Source: Sebaldella sp. S0638 (lineage in GTDB: Bacteria > Fusobacteriota > Fusobacteriia > Fusobacteriales > Leptotrichiaceae). From it: DNA of 64,000 nucleotides. This document shows positions 35,501-44,669 of this stretch, piece after piece. The stretch covers positions 1-64,000 of the forward strand of contig NZ_JAMZGM010000013.1 of NCBI RefSeq assembly GCF_024158605.1, in the 5' to 3' direction. The position numbers and the translations under genes are program-made. The notes beneath the pieces were generated by a model. The model did not search any database. It had not been told where the DNA came from and saw only the letters and a list, made by a program, of their open reading frames with translations. The number at the start of each line of letters is the position of its first letter. Within the stretch, counting starts at the first letter, position 1.

Positions 35501-38500
35501 TAAATTCAAAGCATCATAAGGGGATGAAGTATAAACCCCGTCCATATAAAGACCAATTATATTATCATATTGAGAATTCAGATGCCCGTACGGTCCAAGT
35601 GTTACCGAAGAAGCTGTTCCATACACAAACACACCGCCTTCTCCAAGATTCGCCGTACCTTCGTATACATAAGACATATCTCTTATTACTCCTAGCAGAT
35701 ATGTGGAACCCGGAGCTGCATTCACAGTGAAATCCTGATTAAATGAACCTGTAAAATCTCCGGCAAAATAATAAAGTATATTGTCTGTTCCATTTACATT
35801 TATCGTATTAAGCCCGCCGACTGCATTGAATGATGTATTCCCCTGCAAATAAAACCCGAGTGCATTATTCCCTGAAAGATTCATTGTAAAACCGCTGAGA
35901 TTTATAACAGAATCACGCCCGTATATTCCTATCCCTTTATTTCCTATTTCTATTATACCGCTTCCGTTCAATGTGCTCTTTATGAGAAATACACCTACTG
36001 AATTTTCCGAATCTTTTAATAATATTTTTGAACTGCCGGTTAAATTAACTCTGGCATCTGATGACGATACTCTTTCATTTATAGAGTATATCCCGTAAAC
36101 ATTTTTTTTATCATTCATACTCTGTATTGTTCCGTTATTATGTATTTCTATTTTTTCATCTCCGTAAACAGCCGACACTCCTGTAAAATTATTTGAACCG
36201 TATATTCCTGCCGAGTCTGCCCCGCCGATATTAATAATCCCGTTATTAAAAACTGCTGTTCCGTTTAGCGAGACCAAAGCTTTGGAACTATTACCAAGTA
36301 TACTGATTTCACCGCCCGCATTGTTATTTATCACTCCGAAATCAGTAAGAATTCCTATTGAGCTATTTCCTGAAAGTTCTATAGTTCCGTTATTATCAAT
36401 TATTACTTCATTTCTTCCTGAGCTTCCGTCATAATTTTCCTGCATAATAAAAATCTGCCCGTCTTCACTTCCTGTTATATTAATTCCCGGATCTATTTCA
36501 ATAGCTGATGATGAATATATACTCTTCAGATAAGTATCATCAGGATTATCCAGATTAACATTTTTATCTATTATCAGCCCTATTTTGTTAAAGCCGTAAT
36601 TATAATAGTCTGAACCATTTACTTTCAATGCACTCCCTATATTTGACAAATCAATATCCAAACTGCTCAAATACTGTGAAGCCCCTGTTGTTTCATCAAG
36701 AAATATAAGCACTGACCCTTTTTCCATATTCAAATTTAATGTTCCGGTACCTGATACTGTATTTCTCAAAAAATCTTCCACATCTGTGCCGGCATTTTTA
36801 TCATAATAAAAGGCAAACCCGCTTTCTTTTATATTTGCCGTTGACACGCCGTCAGTATTTAATACTGATGAATATGTTCCTGAAGAATCCTTGTTATATA
36901 ACATAAAACTGTCATTATATACATTAATTGTAAAACCGTTTTTCAGATTTGCCACAGTTCCGTTATTCAAATATAATGATACTCCTTCATCAAGTGTATT
37001 TATAACCCCTGCATTCAGATTTATAACAGAATTATCTGTCCCGAATATTGCCATATTGTTACCTGTATTTTCAATAACTCCGCCGTTCATATTAATCGTG
37101 GAATTATCAGCTATTATTCCTGCCGAGTCGTAATTATCCACATAAATATTCCCTTTATTCTCACCTGTTCCATTATATGCTAAAATCCCTGAGGAATCCT
37201 GTGATTCTACTCTTATTACCCCGTTTTCAAGATTTATTGCATTCCCTCCGTTTACAAATATCCCTATATTTTCATTTCCGCCATAAAGCAGCTGTATTAA
37301 TCCGCTGTTTTTAGGAGTGGTTGTCTGGTCTGTTCCTGCCATCCCTATGGAATTCACTGCTCCTGCAAGGAGTTTTATTGTTCCGGCATTCTCCACACCG
37401 CTGTAATCAACACGTATTCCTATTCCGTCTAAAGAATTCAGATTTATCGTCCCGTTATTATAATAGTTTGTCTCTTCTCCATGGAAAATATTAGAATTAT
37501 CATATGATCCGTCTGTATATATACCCACGGAATTTTCATTATTTATATTTATTATTCCTGCTGTCTCATTTAATACTGCATCATTTAATATTTTTACGTT
37601 ATAAACGCTGTCAGTATCTTTCAGTACCAAACCTACACCATTTTTACCGTTTATATCAATAGTTCCTCCTTGTACAAGAAGATTCTCATACATTACATCA
37701 GAAGCAATATTTGTAGGTCTGTCAGGACAGCCGTTATATCTGTTACATTTTCCCCTGAGATCTTTTCCTCCTATAAATATACCATAGCTGTTATCTCCGT
37801 TTATTTCTATCAGACCAGTATTTTTTATCCCTATATCCAGATCAGTTCCTGTAGCATTGGGAGTTCTTACAGAATTTATTCCTATGCTGCCGTTGCCGTT
37901 CATTCTGATCGTTCCTCTGTTCTCAGCTATTATCGGTCCTTTTTCAAATCCCAGTGTTTCGCCCTGAAAGTCTATCCCTATTACATTACTCACTCCTGCA
38001 CCTGATTCAATAAGTCCCTTATTTATATATATTACATCATTTCTTATATTTGAATAGCCGCGTTCCAGCTCCACACCTATAGTTGTATTGGCATTTACAT
38101 ATAAATTTCCTGTTGTTGTAACAAATAAAGCTTCATCAGGATCTCCGGCTGCTGAAACAGTTCCTGTTGCTTCTGAATTTCCTCTGTGAGATTCTATTGT
38201 TATAATTCTTCCTTTAGTTCTCTGACTCTCCAAGTCACTGCTTATTACATATGTGACACTGCCTGTTCCTGTGAGAGGATCAGCATAATTCGTTCCTTCT
38301 ACTCCTATTATCTGTATAAGTCCGTTATACGAACTTCCGTTTGCCAGTAATGTACTCGCAGGATTTTGTGTATTGGTATTCATATTTGAATTATTCGCAG
38401 CAGAAGTATAGCCGTTTGGATTAGTATCTACATTTACAGTTATCGGATCTATAGTACCGAACGTTACCGGATATTGTATATTAGGTATTTCCACATCAAA

Positions 38501-38941
38501 ATTGGGTATATCTACAGCTCTTACTGTAAGCAGCTCAAGAGATCCGATTTCTATAGATTCGGGATCTGTAAAATTATAATTATAGCTATTTGGAATAATT
38601 GCCTGAATTTCAGGTTTTATCTCTTTCATCGGGATAAGCATACCAAAATTAACCGGTACGGGTACTACCGGAATTTCATGAAATTCTCTGCCTGAAGACT
38701 TACCTCCTTTTGCATCATAATAAAGACCCGAAAAAAACACCTGCCACTCCAGATATTCCGGCTTTACTATAAAATCTCCCTGTTTATATAAATCTTCCAA
38801 TTCTCCCTGTCTTTTTTTTAATAGCTGTTCTACTAATTTATATTTATTCTCATAATTTTTTTTATTTATATTGAGTATACTCTGACTATATGTAAAATGA
38901 AGAAAAACAATATATAATATGATACCTGCATATTTTCTCAT
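32525..38941 (-). CDS. Giant beta-helix autotransporter adhesin
   Basis: About 2138 residues from the ATG at 38941 (AAGGAGAGAG upstream; frame open to 38959). A Sec signal (MRKYAGIILYIVFLHFTYSQS) is followed by a short heptad-like helix (LVEQLLKKRQGELEDLYKQG) typical of the N-terminal domain of fusobacterial autotransporters. About 1600 residues of beta-helix repeats come next, rich in GxGIYADNxxxVNNGTINxxG-type units of 20-25 residues. A C-terminal barrel (about 1860-2138) ends in RIGINLKAAF. No protease or toxin motif was seen. It is probably a surface adhesin. It is intact and single-gene, with its own promoter. Confidence 0.9.
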   Translation of the reverse strand: MRKYAGIILYIVFLHFTYSQSILNINKKNYENKYKLVEQLLKKRQGELEDLYKQGDFIVKPEYLEWQVFFSGLYYDAKGGKSSGREFHEIPVVPVPVNFGMLIPMKEIKPEIQAIIPNSYNYNFTDPESIEIGSLELLTVRAVDIPNFDVEIPNIQYPVTFGTIDPITVNVDTNPNGYTSAANNSNMNTNTQNPASTLLANGSSYNGLIQIIGVEGTNYADPLTGTGSVTYVISSDLESQRTKGRIITIESHRGNSEATGTVSAAGDPDEALFVTTTGNLYVNANTTIGVELERGYSNIRNDVIYINKGLIESGAGVSNVIGIDFQGETLGFEKGPIIAENRGTIRMNGNGSIGINSVRTPNATGTDLDIGIKNTGLIEINGDNSYGIFIGGKDLRGKCNRYNGCPDRPTNIASDVMYENLLVQGGTIDINGKNGVGLVLKDTDSVYNVKILNDAVLNETAGIININNENSVGIYTDGSYDNSNIFHGEETNYYNNGTINLNSLDGIGIRVDYSGVENAGTIKLLAGAVNSIGMAGTDQTTTPKNSGLIQLLYGGNENIGIFVNGGNAINLENGVIRVESQDSSGILAYNGTGENKGNIYVDNYDSAGIIADNSTINMNGGVIENTGNNMAIFGTDNSVINLNAGVINTLDEGVSLYLNNGTVANLKNGFTINVYNDSFMLYNKDSSGTYSSVLNTDGVSTANIKESGFAFYYDKNAGTDVEDFLRNTVSGTGTLNLNMEKGSVLIFLDETTGASQYLSSLDIDLSNIGSALKVNGSDYYNYGFNKIGLIIDKNVNLDNPDDTYLKSIYSSSAIEIDPGINITGSEDGQIFIMQENYDGSSGRNEVIIDNNGTIELSGNSSIGILTDFGVINNNAGGEISILGNSSKALVSLNGTAVFNNGIINIGGADSAGIYGSNNFTGVSAVYGDEKIEIHNNGTIQSMNDKKNVYGIYSINERVSSSDARVNLTGSSKILLKDSENSVGVFLIKSTLNGSGIIEIGNKGIGIYGRDSVINLSGFTMNLSGNNALGFYLQGNTSFNAVGGLNTINVNGTDNILYYFAGDFTGSFNQDFTVNAAPGSTYLLGVIRDMSYVYEGTANLGEGGVFVYGTASSVTLGPYGHLNSQYDNIIGLYMDGVYTSSPYDALNLGRINFEGNNSAGIYAEDGARVFNSQYGVISVGTGSAAIYGESAGSILNSGEIYIKDNSTGIYTIDSNSAENDKLIMGNGSGQTGIYSRNIVSALNSATGQIVLTGDGNVGMYSVSSVNTRNDNIISLINISNAVKPGIGIYADGIVTNSGSVSVYDGSAGIYAFNGNLVQDGTVSTGNKGIGIYADNESVVLNGLSSVNTGNNAIGIYGKNNTAIIANGTLNIGTDSFGYVLESGSKLDNSSSISLSSRNVFVYSDGAAEVINNAGADILISGQDNTAFYMVNGGKLINNADITGVAGTSNVGIYNNGGSIENNGDIKTGNSVLVYQKDGQTDYNNSRYSIGVYSENNTHFLNTGNIETGENGVGIYVKKYKGTIPAKNTGNITSAGNGAIGIFAESSVVSNSGIITMNGNNAVGMYANVNAVVINDGVININGDNSVAMTVSTASTAVNNGVINLNGKSGIGGLYYGNSVFENNGIINVNNTGLGEDEKNKISKANDTPLAVPSIVNSGVINVNENFLNEGMKIKIRINPETIRAAVLPEDNGAKFVADSVKFNAPYFDGDEDNPVLITPDFAVGTNALVYKLKDVFNPSTKNGGPNYGIVPIASESLTWKATPVINDSGNLDIWMEKIAYTQFTSNRWYASLGENLDKKYEFSTGDALKIFDSLDVIKSENDFIKIMEDLSGSIYANMNKREQNTADVFQDSLELLQNSENNTKENIKVNVITGKSKNTERQEGVTGYDSTVFGGIILREVERTYYNTVGYSAGYLHTDTDYDDSNGSSEDSDTLQAGVHSRYDISKWTFENDLTGRISFHNVKRNISWEDRKSEMNGDYQSYSFSSVNRAGYKVNSAVMPYAGFRVMYVTRPTFEETGIERLQIEGNNAWSVKPGIGIELKSETKPWKNGWKLKGMLDVAYEYELADLNTEEKARLTVIEDDYHNLVKPDKEKGILKSKITVGAEAGGRFGVFLTGAYEAGSGSNENYRIGINLKAAF

Positions 38942-39018
38942 AATCTCTCTCCTTGACATAAAATTTGTTTATACAAATTTTTAATCTAAAAAGAATACTG
39001 ATGTTGCTTGTATAACCA

Positions 39019-39047
39019 ATAGTATCATATTGATAATCATATTTCAA
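39019..39047 (-). promoter_or_regulatory. Promoter of giant autotransporter
   Basis: On the minus strand, TTGAAA (39042-39047), a 17-base spacer and TACTAT (39019-39024) lie about 78 bases before the ATG at 38941. Confidence 0.55.
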
Positions 39048-39064
39048 TTTTTATTTTAAAATAA

Positions 39065-39102
39065 AAAACACAGCTAAATATTTGAAATAAGCTGTGTTTT
39101 CA
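39065..39102 (-). terminator. Terminator after the HsdR-N-like gene
   Basis: AAACACAGCT and AGCTGTGTTT arms (10 bp) with a T-run on the minus-strand 3' side. Confidence 0.8.
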
Positions 39103-39183
39103 TCTTTATTATTTTCTGCTGATATCAGACATTTACAATAAGAAAAAAATTACTGTAAATACTTTATTTAGAGCAGATTTTGG

Positions 39184-40257
39184 CTAATTCTCTATAAATT
39201 TTCCTACTACTTTTATAAATTTATCTTCCAGATTATATAACTCCTGCAATGATTCTATCTTTATTTTCTCTTCAATCATTTTTCCATTTTTTTGTTCAAA
39301 TGTTGGCATAACAACTACAATATCATTTTCATTAAAAATAATTCTGCAGATCCATTTTCTGGTATTATTCTGATATAAAATTCCAAAATAACTCTTTGTA
39401 TCCTTATATGTTATATTTTCTATATCCGTCATCTTACCAAGTATTGATTTCACTATATAAAATGCTTCTTTTTCATCCTCAGTTGTTACAATTTCTGAAT
39501 CAGGCAATTCATTAATTTCTTCTGTCTGTCTCGCTTCCTGTTCTCTATTTTGTTCTAATGCATTCTCTAGTTTCTTTCTGATGTTTTCATTAATAAAAAC
39601 TTTAAAAGACATAGATACAATTTCTCTAAATTCTTCAAGTCTGTTTTGTGTAATTTTTCTATCATATACTTCTTTCATTAATAACTTGACAAAGTCGTCC
39701 TCTGGTGTCTCCAACTGTTTAAATAAATATCTTTTTATCCCGTTTGAATATTTCAAAATTTCAGCACTTGATAAAATTATATTTATATCAAAATTCTTTT
39801 TATGGAATTTTTTCAGTTCCAAAATCTGGCTTTCAGATATTTCAAAAAGATTTATTTCCAAAAAAGGCTTTGAATCCATTCTATTTGTTTCTTCCAGATC
39901 AGTAAAAAATTTATAAATAATACCGTTTGTCAGAATTCCTATTTTTGAATTAGTTACATTAAAATATCTGGTCAATTGTATATCATGATTTATAAGATTA
40001 TCGCACATAGGTTTAGTTTCTATTAATAATTCAATCTGATTTTCCAGCGAAATTGCATAATCTACTTTCTCTCCTTTTTTCTCACCAATATCTGAAATAT
40101 ATTCCGGAATTACTTCCAATGGATTGTAAACATCATATCCTAAAGTTTTAATAAATGGAATTATAAGTGCCATTTTAGTTTGTTCTTCGTTAAATTTCAT
40201 TTCTTTGAATTTTTCCATATTTTTAATATGTTCACTCAAGTTTTCTTTAAAATCCAT
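39184..40257 (-). CDS. Orphan protein with type I restriction HsdR N-terminal nuclease-like domain
   Basis: A 357-residue protein. Residues about 1-160 match the HSDR_N fold: EEQTKMALIIPFIKTLGYDVYNPLEVIPEY, then VDYAI and LLIETKP, the D...ExK core of the PD-(D/E)xK superfamily. The helicase motor and the other Hsd subunits are absent here. The rest is a Glu/Gln-rich coiled stretch (about 215-260) and a short alpha/beta C-terminal region with KWICRIIFNENDIVVVMP. Such stand-alone proteins are common in bacterial genomes and may act in defence or DNA repair. The family is clear; the role is unknown. Own terminator, no operon. Confidence 0.75.
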   Translation of the reverse strand: MDFKENLSEHIKNMEKFKEMKFNEEQTKMALIIPFIKTLGYDVYNPLEVIPEYISDIGEKKGEKVDYAISLENQIELLIETKPMCDNLINHDIQLTRYFNVTNSKIGILTNGIIYKFFTDLEETNRMDSKPFLEINLFEISESQILELKKFHKKNFDINIILSSAEILKYSNGIKRYLFKQLETPEDDFVKLLMKEVYDRKITQNRLEEFREIVSMSFKVFINENIRKKLENALEQNREQEARQTEEINELPDSEIVTTEDEKEAFYIVKSILGKMTDIENITYKDTKSYFGILYQNNTRKWICRIIFNENDIVVVMPTFEQKNGKMIEEKIKIESLQELYNLEDKFIKVVGKFIEN

Positions 40258-40513
40258 ACTACCTCCTAAAATTTTTACCCATCTTTCATCATTAAATTAA
40301 TAAATTTATGTTCATTCAATTAATTATATCATTTTTAAGTATTTTTTTGTATAAAAATGTATGTTTTATTATGATTTTAACAAAGATTTTTTTATAAAAT
40401 TTACTTAATATTCACAATTTTCTTTGAAATTTTACATTAATAGTTTTTCTTTCATATAATATGTTATAATCAATTATAAAATTATGAAATCATCACCAAA
40501 AACAGGAGAAAAT

Positions 40514-41122
40514 ATGGCATTTAGTAAAAAAGGAAAAAGAAAAATCATTTATAACGAAGAAGTCTTTTACTGGTATGTAAAAAGAGACGAGGATTATTTC
40601 ACGGACTATCTGAATATAATCAAAGAAGATAGTTCCCTTGTTATTTATTACCGTGTAAACCAGATCAGCGACGAATTCATACATCCTAAGATTTTTGTCC
40701 AAAAAAGCAGCAGACTAAAAACCGGACTTTACTGTTTTTTCCCTCCTCTTCCAGACGAAGTCATAACACCGAAAATCATCAGCAGAATTCTGGAATGGCA
40801 CGAACAAAGCAGTACTTCTATTACGCCTGTTGAATACCAGCCGCACGACTTTTTACTAACAGACATTGATTATAAAACAGGAAAAATCACCTATATTTCC
40901 GATGACTTTAAGTACCCTGTCGAAGATATGCTCCAAGTGAACTATCCCGGCGGTTACACACTGGATTTAGGATGGTATGGTTCTTCAAACGGCTATGTAC
41001 TTTATATTATTAAAGACGAAGACTGGGATACTCCGGTAAAAAGAATCCAGACAAGCCGCTGGCATTTAAAAGAAATTCTTAAAAATGCAGTAGATTTTAT
41101 TATATCTCTTTCTGAGATTTAA
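40514..41122 (+). CDS. Conserved hypothetical soluble protein
   Basis: About 202 residues from the ATG at 40514, which has AGGAG 7 bases before it; the frame is open to 40484. It is aromatic- and Tyr-rich, of mixed alpha/beta composition (VFYWYVKRDEDYF, GLYCFFPPLPDEVITPKII, GGYTLDLGWYGSSNGYVLYI), with no signal peptide or membrane segment. No family was recognised with confidence; the pattern recalls small immunity or SMI1-like cytosolic proteins, but this is weak. It is convergent with the dga operon across a shared terminator. Confidence 0.65.
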   Translation: MAFSKKGKRKIIYNEEVFYWYVKRDEDYFTDYLNIIKEDSSLVIYYRVNQISDEFIHPKIFVQKSSRLKTGLYCFFPPLPDEVITPKIISRILEWHEQSSTSITPVEYQPHDFLLTDIDYKTGKITYISDDFKYPVEDMLQVNYPGGYTLDLGWYGSSNGYVLYIIKDEDWDTPVKRIQTSRWHLKEILKNAVDFIISLSEI

Positions 41123-41151
41123 TTCCTGTATAAATAAAATTTTCTGCAAAC

Positions 41152-41175
41152 AAAAAAGGGCCGAAGCCCTTTTTC
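41152..41175. terminator. Bidirectional terminator of the dga operon
   Basis: AAAAAAGGGC-CGAA-GCCCTTTTT is a compact hairpin with T-runs on both strands between converging genes. Confidence 0.85.
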
Positions 41176-42006
41176 TTATAACAGTCCCAAAACCGAACAA
41201 ACAATACTGAATACTATTATAGCTATCATTATTATATTGTATCTTGGCCCTTTTTTCTTTAAGAACCAGTAAATTCCAAACACTGCTGCGAGTTCAAGCA
41301 ATCCCGGCGCTATTGAATTAAGTATTTCCTGTATCATTATCGGCTGTGAGTTTGCTATTGCTATTTTAAAAGGAGTTTCTATCTTTATATAACTTGCAGA
41401 AAGTGATCCCATCATGAAAAGTCCCAGCACACTTGCGCCGTCTATAAGATCTTTTACCTTTCCGTCCTGTAATAACTGTAAAATAGAGTTTTTCCCTATT
41501 ACATAACCTTTTATACACAGATAGTAACCTATAAGTATTGTTACTCCCGTATAAAGAATTATCGGCATAATGGCACCAAGTGCATTACCATTTATTGCAA
41601 AAGGAAGAAATAAAGCTATTATTATCGGCATAATTGCTGCCCATATTATTGAATCCCCGATTCCTGCTATAGGACCCATTAATCCTGTTTTTATCCCTGT
41701 TATTGCTGTGTCAGAACTTCCCTGTTCATTATTGGCTTTTTGTTCTTCCATGGCAATTGTAATACCGGTTACTATGCTTCCTGCTATTCCTTCTGTATTA
41801 TAGAAGTTCAAATGTCTTTTCAAGGCTTCTGATAATTCTGCCTTATCTTTATACAGTTTTTTCAGTACAGGTGTCATTGAAGCACAGAATATCAAGCTTT
41901 GCAATCTTTCATAAGAGTTCGATACCTCTGCTCCGAGATACCATATCCACCATGATTTTTTTATATCCTTTTTATCTATTTTGATTTCATAGTTTTTTTC
42001 TTCCAT
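41176..42006 (-). CDS. dgaD: PTS mannose-family IID component (D-glucosaminate type)
   Basis: A 276-residue IID subunit of a mannose/fructose/sorbose-family phosphotransferase permease. The N-terminal cytoplasmic part (KSWWIWYLGAEVSNSYERLQ, FCASMTPVLKKLY) and the GLMGPIAGIGDSIIWAAIMPI signature are diagnostic. With IIC it forms the membrane channel. It is the last gene of the dgaE-F-IIA-B-C-D series, with a 2-base gap to IIC, and ends at a strong terminator. Substrate assignment to D-glucosaminate comes only from the operon partners. Confidence 0.88.
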   Translation of the reverse strand: MEEKNYEIKIDKKDIKKSWWIWYLGAEVSNSYERLQSLIFCASMTPVLKKLYKDKAELSEALKRHLNFYNTEGIAGSIVTGITIAMEEQKANNEQGSSDTAITGIKTGLMGPIAGIGDSIIWAAIMPIIIALFLPFAINGNALGAIMPIILYTGVTILIGYYLCIKGYVIGKNSILQLLQDGKVKDLIDGASVLGLFMMGSLSASYIKIETPFKIAIANSQPIMIQEILNSIAPGLLELAAVFGIYWFLKKKGPRYNIIMIAIIVFSIVCSVLGLL

Positions 42007-42008
42007 TT

Positions 42009-42764
42009 TTATCCCTCCTGTCCTTTTCTCTGAGCATTAAGATATGTAAATAACAATGCGAAACATGCTCCGAATATGGCTGCTGCCATTACGTCTATAT
42101 TCAGATATTTTACACCGAAATATCCAAGTATGAAAAACGGTATAAGATGTTTCTTACCTATTACCATTATTGTTATCGCAAATCCAAGAGCAGGAAGTAT
42201 TCCACCTACTATTTCAAATGAGTGAAGCAGCCACTGCGGCATTATGCTTAAGAATTTTTGAACTACAGATTCTCCGAAATAAGTCGCTACGAAAACCAAT
42301 GGAAATCTTAATAAAAATCCCATTAATGCAGGGTATAAAAATGCACATCTCATTATTCCCTTTGTATTCGCATCTTCTGCGTATTTATCAGCCATATGAA
42401 CCCAGAACGAATTTGTTGTTCTTCTTATCTGATCCAAAAAGATTCCAAGTACCCCAAACGGTACTGCCAATGCTACTGCAAGTTTAGGATCCATTCCTGT
42501 CTGAAGTGCTATAGGTATTGCCACACATGATGCAAGTGCCGGATCTGAAGGCACATTTCCTCCCGGAGTAGATGTTACCCCAAGATAAACAAGCTGTACT
42601 GCTGCCCCTATCATCATTCCCTTAGATACATCACCATAAAGTAATCCTACTGCAAGACCCACACTCACGGGCTGAAACAGAATAGACGAAAAAGTATATC
42701 CGAGTCTTAATCTTGTAAACCAGTAAATCAACCCCATACAAATCGCAATTACTAAATTATTCAT
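42009..42764 (-). CDS. dgaC: PTS mannose-family IIC component (D-glucosaminate type)
   Basis: A 251-residue, highly hydrophobic subunit with the IIC signatures GLLYGDVSKGMMIGAAVQLVY and STPGGNVPSDPALASCVAIP. It imports the sugar acid while it is phosphorylated by IIB. The gene begins 18 bases after IIB and is followed after 2 bases by IID. It is complete, with eight or so membrane segments. Confidence 0.9.
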   Translation of the reverse strand: MNNLVIAICMGLIYWFTRLRLGYTFSSILFQPVSVGLAVGLLYGDVSKGMMIGAAVQLVYLGVTSTPGGNVPSDPALASCVAIPIALQTGMDPKLAVALAVPFGVLGIFLDQIRRTTNSFWVHMADKYAEDANTKGIMRCAFLYPALMGFLLRFPLVFVATYFGESVVQKFLSIMPQWLLHSFEIVGGILPALGFAITIMVIGKKHLIPFFILGYFGVKYLNIDVMAAAIFGACFALLFTYLNAQRKGQEG

Positions 42765-42782
42765 TTTCCTTCACCAACCTAA

Positions 42783-43268
42783 TCAATATTTTTTTAGAAT
42801 TTCTTCAAATTTTTGCGGCTTATCTTCCGGAATAGTCTGGAATATAATATCCACACCTTTTCCGGCAAGTTCTTTTAGTATCTCCACGTCTTTGTCGTCA
42901 AGAGTAATATTTTGAAATACTACTTTTCTGCTTGGCCCTCCTCCGAGACCGCCTACCTGTAATTTTCCTAATTCAAGTCCTGCATCCAGTGTCTGCTTTA
43001 GCACTGCCAGACTTGGGAAAAGAAGAAGCACTTTCCCTGTTCCAAACTGATCCTCCTTCCAAAGTTTCCCTGTTTCTTCACTTCCGTATACATCTACTTT
43101 TACACTTGGCGGTGCTGCCATTAAATAGATGTTTTTCATAAATTCGTCATTTACCAGTTCGTCGCTTACTACTATTATTCTGTTTGCTCCTGATTGTCCT
43201 ACCCACTTCGTAACCACTTGTCCGTGTATAAGTCTGCTGTCTATTCTTGTTAAAACTAATTCTGCCAT
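42783..43268 (-). CDS. dgaB: PTS mannose-family IIB component
   Basis: A 161-residue cytoplasmic phosphocarrier. The phosphorylation site is His15 in RIDSRLIHGQVVTKW, the hallmark of mannose-family IIB. GGLGGGPSRKVVFQNI near residue 108 is also conserved. It receives phosphate from IIA and passes it to the incoming substrate at IICD. It lies 18 bases after IIA. Confidence 0.92.
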   Translation of the reverse strand: MAELVLTRIDSRLIHGQVVTKWVGQSGANRIIVVSDELVNDEFMKNIYLMAAPPSVKVDVYGSEETGKLWKEDQFGTGKVLLLFPSLAVLKQTLDAGLELGKLQVGGLGGGPSRKVVFQNITLDDKDVEILKELAGKGVDIIFQTIPEDKPQKFEEILKKY

Positions 43269-43286
43269 TATCTTTCCTCCCTGATA

Positions 43287-43697
43287 TTATTTTGTCATTT
43301 TTCTTAATTCTTTTAGTATATTTTTACAGCTGTCTTTTCCCTCTTCCACTATGTTATCAAGTACCTCGTCCTTATCAATGGAATCTATATTTAAAAGAGC
43401 CTCAAATAAAAGCGGGGCATTTAATCCCGAAATTATATTTATATTGTAGCTCAGACTCAGCTTTGCCGCCACATTTGTAGTAGTACCCCCGAATATATCA
43501 GTAATAATCAAAGACCCGTCTTTTAGTTCAGAAACTTTCTTTTCCACTTTTTCATAAAATTCTTCAAAAGTATCTGCCGGATTCAATGCTACATGTGATA
43601 CACGGTCTACATTCCCTACGATCATTTTACCTGCTTCAATGATATATTTTCCCCAGTCACCATGTGTCAGCAGTAAAATTCCCAATTCTTTTTCCAT
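43287..43697 (-). CDS. dgaA: PTS mannose-family IIA component
   Basis: A 136-residue protein with the EIIA-Man fold. The phosphoaccepting histidine is His12 in LLLTHGDWGKYIIEAGKMI. DIFGGTTTNVAAKLS matches the family motif around the subunit interface. It takes phosphate from HPr, which is charged by the PtsI encoded at 53830-55536. It has a separate gene here, not fused to IIB. Confidence 0.92.
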   Translation of the reverse strand: MEKELGILLLTHGDWGKYIIEAGKMIVGNVDRVSHVALNPADTFEEFYEKVEKKVSELKDGSLIITDIFGGTTTNVAAKLSLSYNINIISGLNAPLLFEALLNIDSIDKDEVLDNIVEEGKDSCKNILKELRKMTK

Positions 43698-43768
43698 TTC
43701 TCCTCCTTACATTTTTTCTCTATTTATGATTATTTTTATGTAACAAAATTTTTATCACTGTTTTGACT

Positions 43769-44521
43769 TTATTTTACGAGTTTTTTTGTGATCTCATAAA
43801 GTCTCTTTACGTCCTCTGCTCTTGTAAGCCCTGTTTCCTTATTTATTATTGATCCGTATATATGAGGCATTATTCTTGGTATTTTGCTTTCCACACATAC
43901 TTTCAGGATTTCCTCAAAGTTTTCAAGGTCTATTCCTCCTGTCGGCTCTATTAGTTCCAGACCGCCTCTTTCACTTGCCTTTACTACTTCTTTCAGTTCC
44001 TCTATTGATTTCAGTCCTCCCATTGGGAAAAACTTTACTGAATGTGCTTTCATATCTTTCAACATTGCCACTGCTGTATCTACATCCACTATTGCCGGTT
44101 TTTCTTTTTCGCTGAGCTCTCCTGTGTTTATCTTTACTTTCCCCGGCTCTCCGGTAGGACTCATTAACACGTTTATATACGTTCTGCCATACCCTTTTGC
44201 CTTCAAAGCTCCCGCTGCATATCCTGCCCCTGTAAATACCTGATTTACATGTCCCGGATCTGTCTCACACGATATTAATGCCGCTTTTTGAAACTGGCTC
44301 GGATCTCCCGCTCCAAGTCCTACAGATACTACTCCCAGTTCTTTCAGATATTCTTTTACCTCTGCCACTCCGTCTTCTATTTTGTCATAATTCTTTGATA
44401 AAAGGCCTACTACTACATGACCTTCCGCTGCTTCATATATTTCTTTTGCATTTGCCAGATCTTTTGCGAGTACGTTTAATGCCACTCTCCCTTTATAAAA
44501 CTTTATTTTAGTATCAAGCAT
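43769..44521 (-). CDS. dgaF: 2-dehydro-3-deoxy-6-phosphogluconate aldolase, DgaF type
   Basis: A 250-residue KDGP-aldolase-family protein. Conserved runs include GLGAGDPSQFQKAAL, ETDPGHVNQVFTGAGYA, LMSPTGEPGKVKINTG and HSVKFFPMGGLKS, where the lysine is the probable Schiff-base residue. It should split KDPG into pyruvate and glyceraldehyde-3-phosphate. It follows dgaE by about 150 bases and precedes the PTS genes. In Salmonella, DgaF has exactly this role in D-glucosaminate use (established); the assignment here rests on family and synteny. Confidence 0.87.
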   Translation of the reverse strand: MLDTKIKFYKGRVALNVLAKDLANAKEIYEAAEGHVVVGLLSKNYDKIEDGVAEVKEYLKELGVVSVGLGAGDPSQFQKAALISCETDPGHVNQVFTGAGYAAGALKAKGYGRTYINVLMSPTGEPGKVKINTGELSEKEKPAIVDVDTAVAMLKDMKAHSVKFFPMGGLKSIEELKEVVKASERGGLELIEPTGGIDLENFEEILKVCVESKIPRIMPHIYGSIINKETGLTRAEDVKRLYEITKKLVK

Positions 44522-44669
44522 TTCTCTTCCTCCTGTTTATTTACCCAGTATCTTTTAGGATACAGATATTTTAGATTGCTATTTTTATAATAATTTTTTA
44601 TTCTTTTCCAGGTATAGTACCTTATCTTATTCATATTTTGGTAGTTGAATATATAATAAAGTAAAAATT

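Noticed and set aside
32525-38941. Regularly spaced near-repeats that could suggest a CRISPR array
   Set aside because: They are degenerate codon-level repeats of the beta-helix passenger in a continuous reading frame; no constant repeat/spacer structure.
44610-44622. AGGTATAGTACCT dyad between dgaE and dgaF as a dre site
   Set aside because: Arms are short and do not match the ACTGGT/ACCAGT core of the site at 48645.
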